NCBI GenBank assembly: GCA_017442265.1
Contig: JAFSAC010000016.1
Span: 1-64,000, forward strand
Reading direction: 5' to 3'
Origin: Clostridia bacterium
GTDB taxonomy: Bacteria; Bacillota; Clostridia; Oscillospirales; Acutalibacteraceae
DNA length: 64,000 nt
Shown: in pieces, positions 1 to 7,190 of the stretch
How the letters are laid out: each line of letters starts with the position of its first letter
How positions within the stretch are numbered: position 1 is the stretch's first letter
Notes under the pieces: generated by a model
What the model was told of the DNA's origin: nothing
The model's input: only the letters and a program-made list of their open reading frames with translations
Databases searched by the model: none
Position numbers and translations under genes: made by a program

Positions 1-109
1 ATTTTGTGATAAACGGATTTTTTGGTGAGCAAGGCAAAAACACAGCGAATACTGGTTGTATTCGCGAGTATTTTAACGACGCCTCAGCGGAAAATCCGTA
101 TCACAAAAT
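1..109. repeat. Long imperfect palindrome (foldback/MITE-like element)
   Basis: The first 109 bases form one near full-length inverted repeat centred on base 55. The outer arms match (ATTTTGTGAT at 1-10 against ATCACAAAAT at 100-109), inner arms ACGGATTTT/AAAATCCGT follow, and the tip is a perfect 8-bp stem, GCGAATAC at 45-52 and GTATTCGC at 58-65, with a 5-nt loop. The middle of each arm pairs only partly. The window begins exactly at the outer base, so the element may extend left. It has no coding capacity that I trust. It could be a small palindromic repeat or a structured transcript end. Confidence 0.6.
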
Positions 110-149
110 CTGATTCGGGTTTGAATGCTTTGGCTAAGGAGTGAAAACT

Positions 150-578
150 ATGCTGTATAGTGAAAAGGTTATGGACCATTTTTCGAGTCCCCGCAACGTG
201 GGGGAGATCGCGGATGCCGACGGCATCGGCGAGGTTGGCAACGCCAAATGCGGCGATATTATGAAGATGTATATCAAGGTGGAGAACAATATTATCACCG
301 ACGTGAAGTTCAAGACCTTCGGTTGCGGTAGTGCGATCGCGACCTCCTCCATTGCCACCGAGATGATCAAAGGCAAGCCGATCGAGGAAGCGCTCACCCT
401 CACCAACCGCGCGGTGGTGGAGGCGTTGGACGGTCTGCCGGCGCATAAGATCCACTGCTCGGTGCTGGCGGAGGAAGCGGTAAAAGCGGCGGTGAAAGAC
501 TACTACGACCGCAACGGTATCGCCTACGACCCGAAAGACTTCCCCTGCGGCTGTGCCGAGTGTCATTTAGATCATTGA
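150..578 (+). CDS. IscU/NifU-like Fe-S cluster assembly scaffold
   Basis: A 142-residue protein that builds and hands on Fe-S clusters in the cytosol. The three ligand cysteines of the IscU fold are visible at Cys34 (AKCGD), Cys59 (FGCGS) and Cys103 (KIHCS). A further Cys133-x-Cys135-x2-Cys138 cluster lies in a C-terminal extension (CGCAEC), seen in many clostridial members. The ATG at 150 is chosen because AAGGAG ends 8 bases upstream; a GTG nine bases earlier overlaps that site. The partner cysteine desulfurase is probably left of the window. It ends at a bidirectional terminator facing apgM. Confidence 0.93.
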   Translation: MLYSEKVMDHFSSPRNVGEIADADGIGEVGNAKCGDIMKMYIKVENNIITDVKFKTFGCGSAIATSSIATEMIKGKPIEEALTLTNRAVVEALDGLPAHKIHCSVLAEEAVKAAVKDYYDRNGIAYDPKDFPCGCAECHLDH

Positions 579-590
579 TCCTGTTAAGCA

Positions 591-629
591 AAAATCCGCC
601 TGCCGGTTCTCCGGCAGGCGGATTTTTTT
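591..629. terminator. Bidirectional terminator, iscU-like/apgM
   Basis: A perfect 15-bp stem (AAATCCGCCTGCCGG, loop TTCT, and its complement) is flanked by A-rich and T-rich runs, so it can stop transcripts from both converging genes. Confidence 0.9.
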
Positions 630-1836
630 ATTTTTGAAGTAACCGATCCATAATGGAGGGGCCGTGTTCGATCATAAGACCGGTAGCGGTGGCGGTTTGC
701 TCGGTGAAGATATCCACCCCGGGAAGCTCTTTCCGGCTGTCGTACAAAAGGAACGGCACCGGGTCGCTGGCGTGGGTACGGGTGCACAGCGGGGTCGGGT
801 GATCCGGCATAATGAGAATGCGGAAATCACCGAATTTCGGCAGGAACTTTAGCATCGGCGCGAGAATTTTCTCGTCGATCTCCTCGATCGCTCGCACCTT
901 GTTCTGCGCTTCTCCGCGGTGACCGCATTCATCGGGGGCTTCTACGTGGATATACGCAAGATCGATTCCCTTGTCAAACAGATCGCAGGCGGCCTGCATC
1001 TTGCCGGTGAAGTTGGTGTCAAGATACCCGGTCGCGCCGGGGACATCGGGGGTCTCCATATTGGCGCAGATACCGATGCCTTTTAACAGGTCCACCGCCG
1101 AGATCACCCCGGCGGACACTCCGTTTTTCTCCTTGAAATCCGAAAGCTGAGGTTTCACCCCTTCACCCCACAGCCAGATAGAGGTCGCCGGGGCTTTGCC
1201 CTCGGCAATCCGGCGGCGGTTGACCGGGTGATCTTTCAGAATGGCGACGCTTTTTTTCATCAGGTCAATTAGCGGGGCGGCGGTATCCGCCGTGCTTAAA
1301 TATTCCCCGATCACCCGCCCACTGATATCGTGCGGCGGGGTCATATTGCCGAGGGCGGTGGTACCGTTTGCGACCACCAGGCAATGCCGGTAGCTCACCC
1401 CGGCATAGAAGGTGTAAAGCTCATTCCCGAGTTTTTCCTGCACCGTTTTAATAATTTCGGCGGCTTCTTCGGTGGAGATATCTCCGGCGCAGTAGTCCAC
1501 CATGGTTTTGTTTTCGAATTCCGGCTCGTCCGACAGGGTGACGAGATTACAGCGAAGCGCCACGTCGGTGTCTTTGAGCTCCACCCCGATACTCGCCGCC
1601 TCCAGCGGAGAACGGCCGGTGTAGCAGATAGCGGGATCGTATCCGAGCACCGAGAGGTTCGCCACGTCACTTCCCGGTTTCAGTCCGGCCGCCACCGTGC
1701 GGCAAAGACCGACTTCGGACACCTTCGCCAGTTTGTCCATATTCGGCTTTTTCGCCAGTTCCATAGGGGTCTTATCATTCAGTTCCGGGTACGGCCGATC
1801 CGCCATACCGTCACATAACAGCACGAGATACTTCAT
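628..1836 (-). CDS. apgM: Cofactor-independent phosphoglycerate mutase, archaeal (ApgM) type
   Basis: Interconverts 3- and 2-phosphoglycerate in lower glycolysis without 2,3-bisphosphoglycerate. The 402-residue product belongs to the alkaline-phosphatase superfamily. It opens with the metal-binding LCDGMADRP, has the nucleophile region KPGSDVANLSVLGYDP near residue 60, and ends with metal-site motifs HVEAPDECGHRGE and MPDHPTP. The start at 1836 follows AAAGGAG; a longer in-frame start lacks a ribosome site. It is divergent from trmB and has its own TTGCAT/TATAAT promoter. Confidence 0.95.
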   Translation of the reverse strand: MKYLVLLCDGMADRPYPELNDKTPMELAKKPNMDKLAKVSEVGLCRTVAAGLKPGSDVANLSVLGYDPAICYTGRSPLEAASIGVELKDTDVALRCNLVTLSDEPEFENKTMVDYCAGDISTEEAAEIIKTVQEKLGNELYTFYAGVSYRHCLVVANGTTALGNMTPPHDISGRVIGEYLSTADTAAPLIDLMKKSVAILKDHPVNRRRIAEGKAPATSIWLWGEGVKPQLSDFKEKNGVSAGVISAVDLLKGIGICANMETPDVPGATGYLDTNFTGKMQAACDLFDKGIDLAYIHVEAPDECGHRGEAQNKVRAIEEIDEKILAPMLKFLPKFGDFRILIMPDHPTPLCTRTHASDPVPFLLYDSRKELPGVDIFTEQTATATGLMIEHGPSIMDRLLQK

Positions 1837-1867
1837 TGTTTTTCTCCTTTTGCACCGGATTTTCTTT

Positions 1868-1896
1868 ATTATACTATAAATATCCCGGCAATGCAA
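1868..1896 (-). promoter_or_regulatory. Predicted sigma-A promoter of apgM
   Basis: On the minus strand TTGCAT (1891-1896), a 17-bp spacer, then TATAAT (1868-1873), about 32 bases before the apgM start. Confidence 0.75.
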
Positions 1897-1908
1897 AACA
1901 ATTTTAGG

Positions 1909-1937
1909 TTGCTTTTCAGCCGGAATTTCGGTATAAT
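1909..1937 (+). promoter_or_regulatory. Predicted sigma-A promoter of trmB
   Basis: TTGCTT (1909-1914), 17-bp spacer, TATAAT (1932-1937), back to back with the apgM promoter and 12 bases from it. Confidence 0.75.
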
Positions 1938-1968
1938 CATATCATTGTGAAAAAAGGGGAGAGGCACT

Positions 1969-2643
1969 ATGCGGATGCGCCGCAAAAAGTATTTAAATGA
2001 ACGATTGAATGAATGTGCGGAGAATTTACGCATTCCGGTGTTGCCGCCCGACCGGGATTTCCGAAACGCCCTCCTTACCCCCGAATACCTGGACCTTGCC
2101 GGCTGGTTTGAAAAAGATCAGCCGCTGTGGCTGGAGATCGGTTGCGGAAAAGGGCAGTTTGCGGTAGAACTCGCCCGCCGTCACCCGGAGATCAACATTC
2201 TCGCGGTGGAAAAGGTGGCAAACGTGGTGGTGGCCGCCGCCGAAAAGGGGAAAGAAGCCGGGTTGCCGAATTTGCGGTTTTTACAGCTCGGAGCGGAATA
2301 TCTGCCGCGATATCTGCGCCCGCACACCGTGTCCCGCCTGTATCTCAACTTCTCTTGCCCCTACCCGAAAAAGCGGTATGCCGGTCATCGGTTGACCGCC
2401 CCGCAGTTTTTGGAGATTTATCAGGGGCTTCTCACCCCCGGCGCGGAAATTCATCAAAAAACCGATAACCGCCCGTTTTTTGAGTATTCGATCGAGCAGT
2501 TGTCCGGGTTTGGCTTTACCCTCAAAAACGTGTCGCTCGACCTGCATCACAGCGATTTTGAAGGGAATATCGTCACCGAATACGAGAAACGGTTTTCCGA
2601 TCTCGGTCAGCCGATCTACCGGCTGGAAGCATACTTGAAATAA
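1969..2643 (+). CDS. trmB: tRNA (guanine-N7-)-methyltransferase
   Basis: Methylates N7 of G46 in tRNA using S-adenosylmethionine. The 224-residue length is normal for TrmB. The SAM-binding motif LEIGCGKGQF is near residue 57, an acidic VEK follows, and the family segment after it reads NFSCPYPKKRYAGHRL. Most family members have NFSDPWPKxRH there, so the Asp-Pro-Trp is Cys-Pro-Tyr here. The start follows GGGGAG; a second ATG two codons in is an alternative. The gene stands alone with its own promoter and shares a terminator with folC. Confidence 0.93.
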   Translation: MRMRRKKYLNERLNECAENLRIPVLPPDRDFRNALLTPEYLDLAGWFEKDQPLWLEIGCGKGQFAVELARRHPEINILAVEKVANVVVAAAEKGKEAGLPNLRFLQLGAEYLPRYLRPHTVSRLYLNFSCPYPKKRYAGHRLTAPQFLEIYQGLLTPGAEIHQKTDNRPFFEYSIEQLSGFGFTLKNVSLDLHHSDFEGNIVTEYEKRFSDLGQPIYRLEAYLK

Positions 2644-2646
2644 AAG

Positions 2647-2678
2647 AAAAACCGATGACCGGCGGTCATCGGTTTTTT
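2647..2678. terminator. Bidirectional terminator, trmB/folC
   Basis: Stem AAAACCGATGACC with loop GGC and perfect complement, followed by TTTTTT; A-run on the other side serves folC. Confidence 0.88.
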
Positions 2679-2683
2679 GTCGG

Positions 2684-3946
2684 TTAAAATAAAGGATATA
2701 AATCGGCGTATAAATACAGCGACCCGACACAAAGGAGCGGCTTTTTTCTCTCTTTTGCCGCTTGCCTGGCGGCGGAAAATCCGTCGGCAACGGTATCGTA
2801 AGGGCAAGCGGACACCCCGGCGCTTTGAAGCACGGCGGCGTATTCCTCCGCCGGCAAGGCACGGGGGGAATCGGGGGTGACGGTGAAAGCGGTGTCGGCC
2901 ACTTCGGCCAGCATACCGGCGATCTCGGTATAGTCTTTGTCCCGCAGAACACCGGTGAAGAGGTGGATTTTTTCATCGGGGAAATATTGCTTAATACTGT
3001 TGACCGCACCCCGTATCCCTTGCGGGTTGTGTGCGCCGTCAAACAGGATAAGGGGGTTATGGCTCACCAGTTCAAAACGGCCGTGCCAGACGGTGTTTTT
3101 CAGTCCGTCATATACCGCCTTATCGGGAATATTTAGTCCCTGTTCCCGCAGAATGTCCACCGCCGTCAACAGGTTGGCGGCGTTTTTCAGTTGATAAAGA
3201 CCCAGTAGCGGGATAAACAGGTTTTGCCGGTTTTCAAAATCAAAGGTGCTTCCCGAAAGATCGGCGGTTTTCAGGGTAAGCGCCGTATGGTCGGTAAGGA
3301 TGAAGGGGGCGTTTTGGGTGCTGGCGGTATCCCGGATAATAGCGGCCGCCGTTTCATCTTCACCGCCGAACAAAACCGGCACCTCTTTTTTGATAATACC
3401 GGCCTTTTCTTTCGCAATAGCGGCGACGGTGTCCCCTAAAATGGCGGTGTGATCCATACCGATGCCGGTGATGACCGATAATATCGGGGAATCGATGATA
3501 TTGGTGGAATCCAACCGACCGCCCAGCCCCGTTTCCAGTACCACGATATCGCAACCGTGCTTTTGGAAGAATAAAAACGAAAGCGCGGTGATGAGTTCAA
3601 ATTCGGTGGGCTTTTCGGTCATCGAATCGGCGATAGGGCGAATGAAAGCGGTCAGTTCGGCCAGTTCATCGGGGGAGATATTTTCGCCGTTTATCTGCAT
3701 CCGCTCGTAAAAGGTGCGGATGTAGGGGGAGGTGAAGGTGCCCACCGTATATCCCGCTTCCCGCAACACCGAAGAACACATCGCACAAAATGACCCTTTG
3801 CCATTGGTGCCCGCCACGTGAATAAAACGCAGTTTCTTTTCCGGATGCCCCAGCTTTTCGCACAATTCCCCGATCCGTTCCAGACCGGGATTGCAGAATT
3901 GCCAGTTGATATGGTGGATATAGTCTATCGCTTGCTGAGGATTCAT
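2684..3946 (-). CDS. folC: Folylpolyglutamate synthase / dihydrofolate synthase
   Basis: Adds glutamate to folates (and to dihydropteroate), trapping and activating the cofactor. The 420-residue protein has the Mur-ligase-like ATP loop HVAGTNGKGS near residue 43, the Omega-loop motif SPYIRTFYERMQING, GLGGRLDSTN, and DGAHNPQG in the C-terminal domain. The start is 3946 because AAAGGAG precedes it; the longer open frame into folT is spurious. It lies 2 bp downstream of folT and is controlled with it by the THF riboswitch. Confidence 0.95.
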   Translation of the reverse strand: MNPQQAIDYIHHINWQFCNPGLERIGELCEKLGHPEKKLRFIHVAGTNGKGSFCAMCSSVLREAGYTVGTFTSPYIRTFYERMQINGENISPDELAELTAFIRPIADSMTEKPTEFELITALSFLFFQKHGCDIVVLETGLGGRLDSTNIIDSPILSVITGIGMDHTAILGDTVAAIAKEKAGIIKKEVPVLFGGEDETAAAIIRDTASTQNAPFILTDHTALTLKTADLSGSTFDFENRQNLFIPLLGLYQLKNAANLLTAVDILREQGLNIPDKAVYDGLKNTVWHGRFELVSHNPLILFDGAHNPQGIRGAVNSIKQYFPDEKIHLFTGVLRDKDYTEIAGMLAEVADTAFTVTPDSPRALPAEEYAAVLQSAGVSACPYDTVADGFSAARQAAKERKKPLLCVGSLYLYADLYPLF

Positions 3947-3948
3947 AT

Positions 3949-4482
3949 TTAACTCCTTTCGTCGAAACGATCCAGCTGTGACCGCACCCCTTTGTTTTTC
4001 AGCAACGTCCATAATAGGGCGGCTTCCACCCCGCCTACCAGAAGATAGTTGAGCGTGCGCCATAAAAAGAGTTCCCACAACGGGATGCTGTAAAACACCG
4101 AAAGCCCCAGCGTTTTGATGCCGATCGAACCGATCAGGTGGGCGATCAGAACGGTGAGCAGGGTGCGGGCGAGCAGCGGCATTTTTCGGAACCACCGAAA
4201 GAATAAGCCGCCAAAAAGCCCGATCGAAATCGCCCCTACCGTGACGATAGGATTGATAGTGTACCCCACCAGCAGACAGCCGACCAGATCGGCAACGGCG
4301 CCGGTTAATGCCCCGACCGCCGGTCCGAAGGCGATCCCCGCCAATAAGATCGGAAGGTTTTCAAAACTGAAGCGCAGAATATCGCCGCCCCGAATGGCGA
4401 GATATTTTCCGCACACGATGCTCAGCGCGGTGAGCAGTGCGGCGGCGATCATGACCCGAAGGTGCCGGGCGTTTTTGGACAT
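3949..4482 (-). CDS. folT: Folate ECF transporter substrate-binding (S) component
   Basis: A 177-residue, very hydrophobic protein with about six membrane segments. It is the folate-specific S subunit that docks on the shared EcfA/A'/T energizing module, which is not encoded here. The fit rests on size, the small residue-rich GPAVGALTGAVADLVGCLL segment, the conserved Asn-Pro (INPIVTVG) and the position directly behind a THF riboswitch and ahead of folC. Start at 4482 follows AAGGGGG. Together the pair imports folate and polyglutamylates it. Confidence 0.92.
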   Translation of the reverse strand: MSKNARHLRVMIAAALLTALSIVCGKYLAIRGGDILRFSFENLPILLAGIAFGPAVGALTGAVADLVGCLLVGYTINPIVTVGAISIGLFGGLFFRWFRKMPLLARTLLTVLIAHLIGSIGIKTLGLSVFYSIPLWELFLWRTLNYLLVGGVEAALLWTLLKNKGVRSQLDRFDERS

Positions 4483-4540
4483 AAAAAATACCCCCTTTTT
4501 TATGGAGTACCCGAAAAATCGGGGCAGCTGCCATAAGCGG

Positions 4541-4661
4541 GAGGTAACTCTCCGTATTTACAGCGGGATGCAACCTGTGAACCGCAAGCGGGTTTCCGCC
4601 TTTCGTCCGCCCGGCAACTCCCCGTCCGCGCGACACTTAACGCTCACAAATTTACTCTGTC
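4541..4661 (-). promoter_or_regulatory. Tetrahydrofolate (THF) riboswitch
   Basis: Read on the minus strand, the leader carries the conserved blocks of the folT-associated THF riboswitch: GCGTTAAGTG (4634-4643), GGGGAGTTGCCGGGCGG (4607-4623), an ACGAAAG loop, then GGTTGCATCCCGCTG followed by TACGGAGAG (4548-4575). It begins at the predicted start site and ends about 60 bases before the folT start. A short GC hairpin and an AAGGGGG ribosome site follow, so control could be translational. Boundaries are approximate. Confidence 0.88.
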
Positions 4662-4667
4662 CTACCG

Positions 4668-4696
4668 AGTGTAGCACAAAAATAAGTGATTATCAA
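4668..4696 (-). promoter_or_regulatory. Predicted promoter of the folT-folC riboswitch transcript
   Basis: TTGATA (4691-4696), 17-bp spacer, TACACT (4668-4673) on the minus strand; transcription would start at the riboswitch 5' edge. Confidence 0.65.
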
Positions 4697-4716
4697 CTAT
4701 TTTCATCCTATTTCCA

Positions 4717-4745
4717 TTGCTTTTTTTCATTTATCTGTTTATAAT
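4717..4745 (+). promoter_or_regulatory. Predicted promoter of the DUF6472-mtnN operon
   Basis: TTGCTT (4717-4722), 17-bp spacer, perfect TATAAT (4740-4745), about 32 bases before the first start codon. Confidence 0.7.
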
Positions 4746-4777
4746 TTAAGGGAATGTTGAAAATGGAGAGAAAATCG

Positions 4778-4945
4778 ATGGATCTTTGTGATAGATGCGC
4801 TTATTTTGCGTATGATGACTACGAAGAAGCGTACCTTTGTATGGTAGCGATGGATGAAGACGACGTGTACCGTTTAGGGGCGCAAAAACAATGTCCGTAT
4901 TTTCGGGACGGCGACGAATATGCTGTAGTCAGGAAACAGAATTGA
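4778..4945 (+). CDS. Small Cys-containing DUF6472-family protein
   Basis: A 55-residue acidic protein with an N-terminal Cys-x2-Cys (LCDRCAYFAYDD), a central Cys and a CPYFRDGDEY motif before a basic VRKQN tail. I recognise the pattern as DUF6472, a clostridial family of unknown function; four cysteines suggest a bound metal. The ATG at 4778 follows GGAGAG; an ATG eight codons upstream has no good ribosome site. It is the first gene of a three-gene operon with mtnN and a PHP phosphatase. Confidence 0.75.
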   Translation: MDLCDRCAYFAYDDYEEAYLCMVAMDEDDVYRLGAQKQCPYFRDGDEYAVVRKQN

Positions 4946-4955
4946 GGGAGAATAA

Positions 4956-5648
4956 ATGGTAGAGCTTGGCATTATTGCGGCGATGGAAAAGGAAGCTATT
5001 CCGCTGATTGAGAAGATGACCGAAACGGTGACCGAAACGGTGAGCGGTATCCGGTTCACCCGTGGCATCCTGCTCGGTCATACCACGGTGGTGGCGGTAT
5101 GCGGGATCGGCAAGGTGTTTGCCGCTTTGTGTGCAGAGAGTATGATCTTGCGGTATCAGCCGCAAAAAATCATCAACACCGGGGTGGCCGGGGCGCTGAC
5201 CGAGGGTTTGCCGGTCGGGGGACTGGCGATTGCCGACCGGGTGGCGCAACACGATATGGACACCTCCGCTCTCGGTGATCCGGTCGGGTTTTTGTCCGGG
5301 CTTGATACGGTGTATCTGCCGTGTGACCCCGATCTCATTGCCCGGCTGCAGGCGGCGGCCGCGGATATGGCGGTGCCGGTGCAGGTGGGGGCGATCGCAT
5401 CGGGTGACCGGTTTGTCAGCACCGCCGGGGAGAAACGGAAACTGAACGCTGATTTTGAGGCGATCGCCTGCGAAATGGAAGGCGCCGCCGTGGGTCAGGT
5501 CTGTTTTGTGAATAAGGTGCCGTTTGCGGTGGTGCGAGCCATTTCGGACAGCGTGGACGGACAGGCGGAAATGGAATACCCGGTGTTTGCCGAAATGGCG
5601 GCTAAACAATCGGTGGCACTCATCTGCCGTATGGCGGAAAGTTTGTAA
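4956..5648 (+). CDS. mtnN: 5'-methylthioadenosine/S-adenosylhomocysteine nucleosidase
   Basis: Hydrolyses the glycosidic bond of MTA, SAH and 5'-deoxyadenosine, clearing by-products of SAM enzymes. The 230-residue product starts with the classic GIIAAMEKEAIPL, has NTGVAGAL and ASGDRFV in the middle, the ribose-binding CEMEGAAV, and the catalytic Asp in AISDSVDG near the C terminus. It follows the DUF6472 gene by 10 bp and precedes the PHP gene by 13 bp. Its N-terminal coding region contains two tandem 12-bp units (TETV repeats), which looks like chance. Confidence 0.95.
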   Translation: MVELGIIAAMEKEAIPLIEKMTETVTETVSGIRFTRGILLGHTTVVAVCGIGKVFAALCAESMILRYQPQKIINTGVAGALTEGLPVGGLAIADRVAQHDMDTSALGDPVGFLSGLDTVYLPCDPDLIARLQAAAADMAVPVQVGAIASGDRFVSTAGEKRKLNADFEAIACEMEGAAVGQVCFVNKVPFAVVRAISDSVDGQAEMEYPVFAEMAAKQSVALICRMAESL

Positions 5649-5661
5649 AGGAAGAAAAGAA

Positions 5662-6435
5662 ATGCTTTATAATTATCACACTCATACTACCCGTTGCCGG
5701 CACGCCAAAGACAGTGAGCGGCAGTATATTGAAACGGCGATCAAGGCCGGAACAAAGGTCTTGGGTTTTTCAGACCACGTGCCGGTGGCCGGGTTCCCGG
5801 AGGGGTATTACAGCGGCTTTCGGATGACGCCGGAGGAACTGCCCGATTACGTGGAAACCCTGAAAGCGCTGAAAAAAGAATATAAGCAGCAGATTGAAAT
5901 TCTCATCGGCTTTGAAATGGAATACTATCCGGCTTATTTTGAGGAAACGTTGCAGCTGCTTGCTCCCTACGACTACGATTATCTCATTTTGGGACAGCAT
6001 CGGCTTCACCGTGAATGGGACGATTTGGAGCAGGTGTGCACTATGGCACCCACCCCGCTTCGCCTGACCCAGTACGTGGAACAGGTGGTGGAAGGGATGA
6101 AGACCGGTGTATTCTCCTATCTTGCTCACCCGGATATGCTCTGCTTTGAGGAGGGGGATGAGGACGGCCGGCGGTTAATGGAAAAGATCTGTATTACCGC
6201 GAATGAAATGAATATGCCGCTGGAATACAATCTGCTCGGGGCGCGCGCTAAAAGGCGGTATCCGACCGAACGGTTTTTCCGGTTGGCGGCGGAGCATAAC
6301 TGCTCGATTATTCTCGGTTGCGACGCGCATAGCGCCAAACCGCTGTTCGATCCGAAAACCGAACAAGAAGCGTATGAATTTCTCGCCCGGTGCGGGGTGA
6401 CCAACATCACCGATCAGATCCGATTACGGAAATAA
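5662..6435 (+). CDS. PHP-domain phosphatase, HisJ-type histidinol-phosphatase family
   Basis: A 257-residue PHP-superfamily metallohydrolase. Metal-binding motifs are visible: NYHTHTTRCRHA at the N terminus, GFSDHVP near residue 35, an HPD near residue 155 and GCDAHS near the C terminus. The length and pattern fit histidinol-phosphatase HisJ, which dephosphorylates L-histidinol phosphate. No other his genes are nearby, so the substrate is uncertain. The start at 5662 follows AAAGGAAG; a longer frame overlaps mtnN and is a shadow. The last gene before a strong terminator. Confidence 0.8.
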   Translation: MLYNYHTHTTRCRHAKDSERQYIETAIKAGTKVLGFSDHVPVAGFPEGYYSGFRMTPEELPDYVETLKALKKEYKQQIEILIGFEMEYYPAYFEETLQLLAPYDYDYLILGQHRLHREWDDLEQVCTMAPTPLRLTQYVEQVVEGMKTGVFSYLAHPDMLCFEEGDEDGRRLMEKICITANEMNMPLEYNLLGARAKRRYPTERFFRLAAEHNCSIILGCDAHSAKPLFDPKTEQEAYEFLARCGVTNITDQIRLRK

Positions 6436-6470
6436 AAAAGCAGGTAACCAAACGGTTACCTGCTTTTTCT
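6434..6470. terminator. Bidirectional terminator, PHP gene/nagB
   Basis: Stem GCAGGTAACC, loop AAAC, perfect complement, then TTTTT; A-run on the other side. Confidence 0.9.
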
Positions 6471-6476
6471 TATGAT

Positions 6477-7190
6477 TTAGTTTTCGCTGAAAATGACGGT
6501 GACGTCGGGATGCAGCTGCAGGATCGAGGCGGGAACCTTCGGATCGATCGGACCGAAGAACGCTTTTTCCACGATCTCCTTTTTCGCCGCACCGTTGGCA
6601 ACTAAGAGCACCTTTTTCGCCTGCATAATGGACAGCATACCCATGGTGATCGCCGTCTTCGGCACCTCGTCTTCATTGGCGAAGAAACGGGCGTTGGCCT
6701 TAATGGTGGATTCGTCCAGCTTCACCTCGTGGGTCGGGCCGGTGAACACGTCGTCCGGCTCGTTAAAGCCGATATGACCGTCCAGTCCGATGCCGAGCAA
6801 CTGCAGATCAATACCGCCGAGATCACGGATCATCTGATCGTACGCTTCGCCTTCGGCTTTGAGGTCTTTGGCACAGCCGTTCGGAACGAAGGTCTTTTCC
6901 TTGTCGATATTCACGTGGTTAAAGAGATTGTCGTTCATAAAGTAGCGGTAGCTCTGATCGTTTCCGCCGTCGAGACCCACGTACTCGTCCAGGTTCACGC
7001 TGGTGACGGTGGAAAAATCGATCTTGCCGGCTTTGTTGTCGGCGATCAGCCGCTGGTAGGTGCCTACCGGGGAGGAGCCGGTCGCCAGACCCAGCACGCA
7101 GTTCGGTTTCACCAGGATCTGTGCGGCGATGAGATCGGCCGCTTTGTTGCTCAGCTCTTCATAGGATTTGACAACGATATACTTCATCAT
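6477..7190 (-). CDS. nagB: Glucosamine-6-phosphate deaminase
   Basis: Converts glucosamine-6-phosphate to fructose-6-phosphate and ammonia, the catabolic step that opposes GlmS. The 237-residue protein has LGLATGSSPVGTY (phosphate loop), NLDEYVGL, the catalytic region GLDGHIGFNEP and a normal C terminus. The start is the first of two tandem ATGs, overlapping the TGA of the upstream beta-helix gene, so translation is probably coupled. It is the third gene of the XRE-glmM operon; having deaminase beside the mutase puts both fates of amino-sugar phosphates under one promoter. Confidence 0.95.
   Translation of the reverse strand: MMKYIVVKSYEELSNKAADLIAAQILVKPNCVLGLATGSSPVGTYQRLIADNKAGKIDFSTVTSVNLDEYVGLDGGNDQSYRYFMNDNLFNHVNIDKEKTFVPNGCAKDLKAEGEAYDQMIRDLGGIDLQLLGIGLDGHIGFNEPDDVFTGPTHEVKLDESTIKANARFFANEDEVPKTAITMGMLSIMQAKKVLLVANGAAKKEIVEKAFFGPIDPKVPASILQLHPDVTVIFSEN

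Noticed and set aside
84-566. Long antisense frames over the IscU-like gene
   Set aside because: Low-complexity Arg/His-rich products, no ribosome site, opposite a well-supported gene.
5022-5046. Tandem 12-bp repeat in mtnN
   Set aside because: It encodes TETVTETV in a variable surface position and the gene is intact; no sign of an array or slippage effect.
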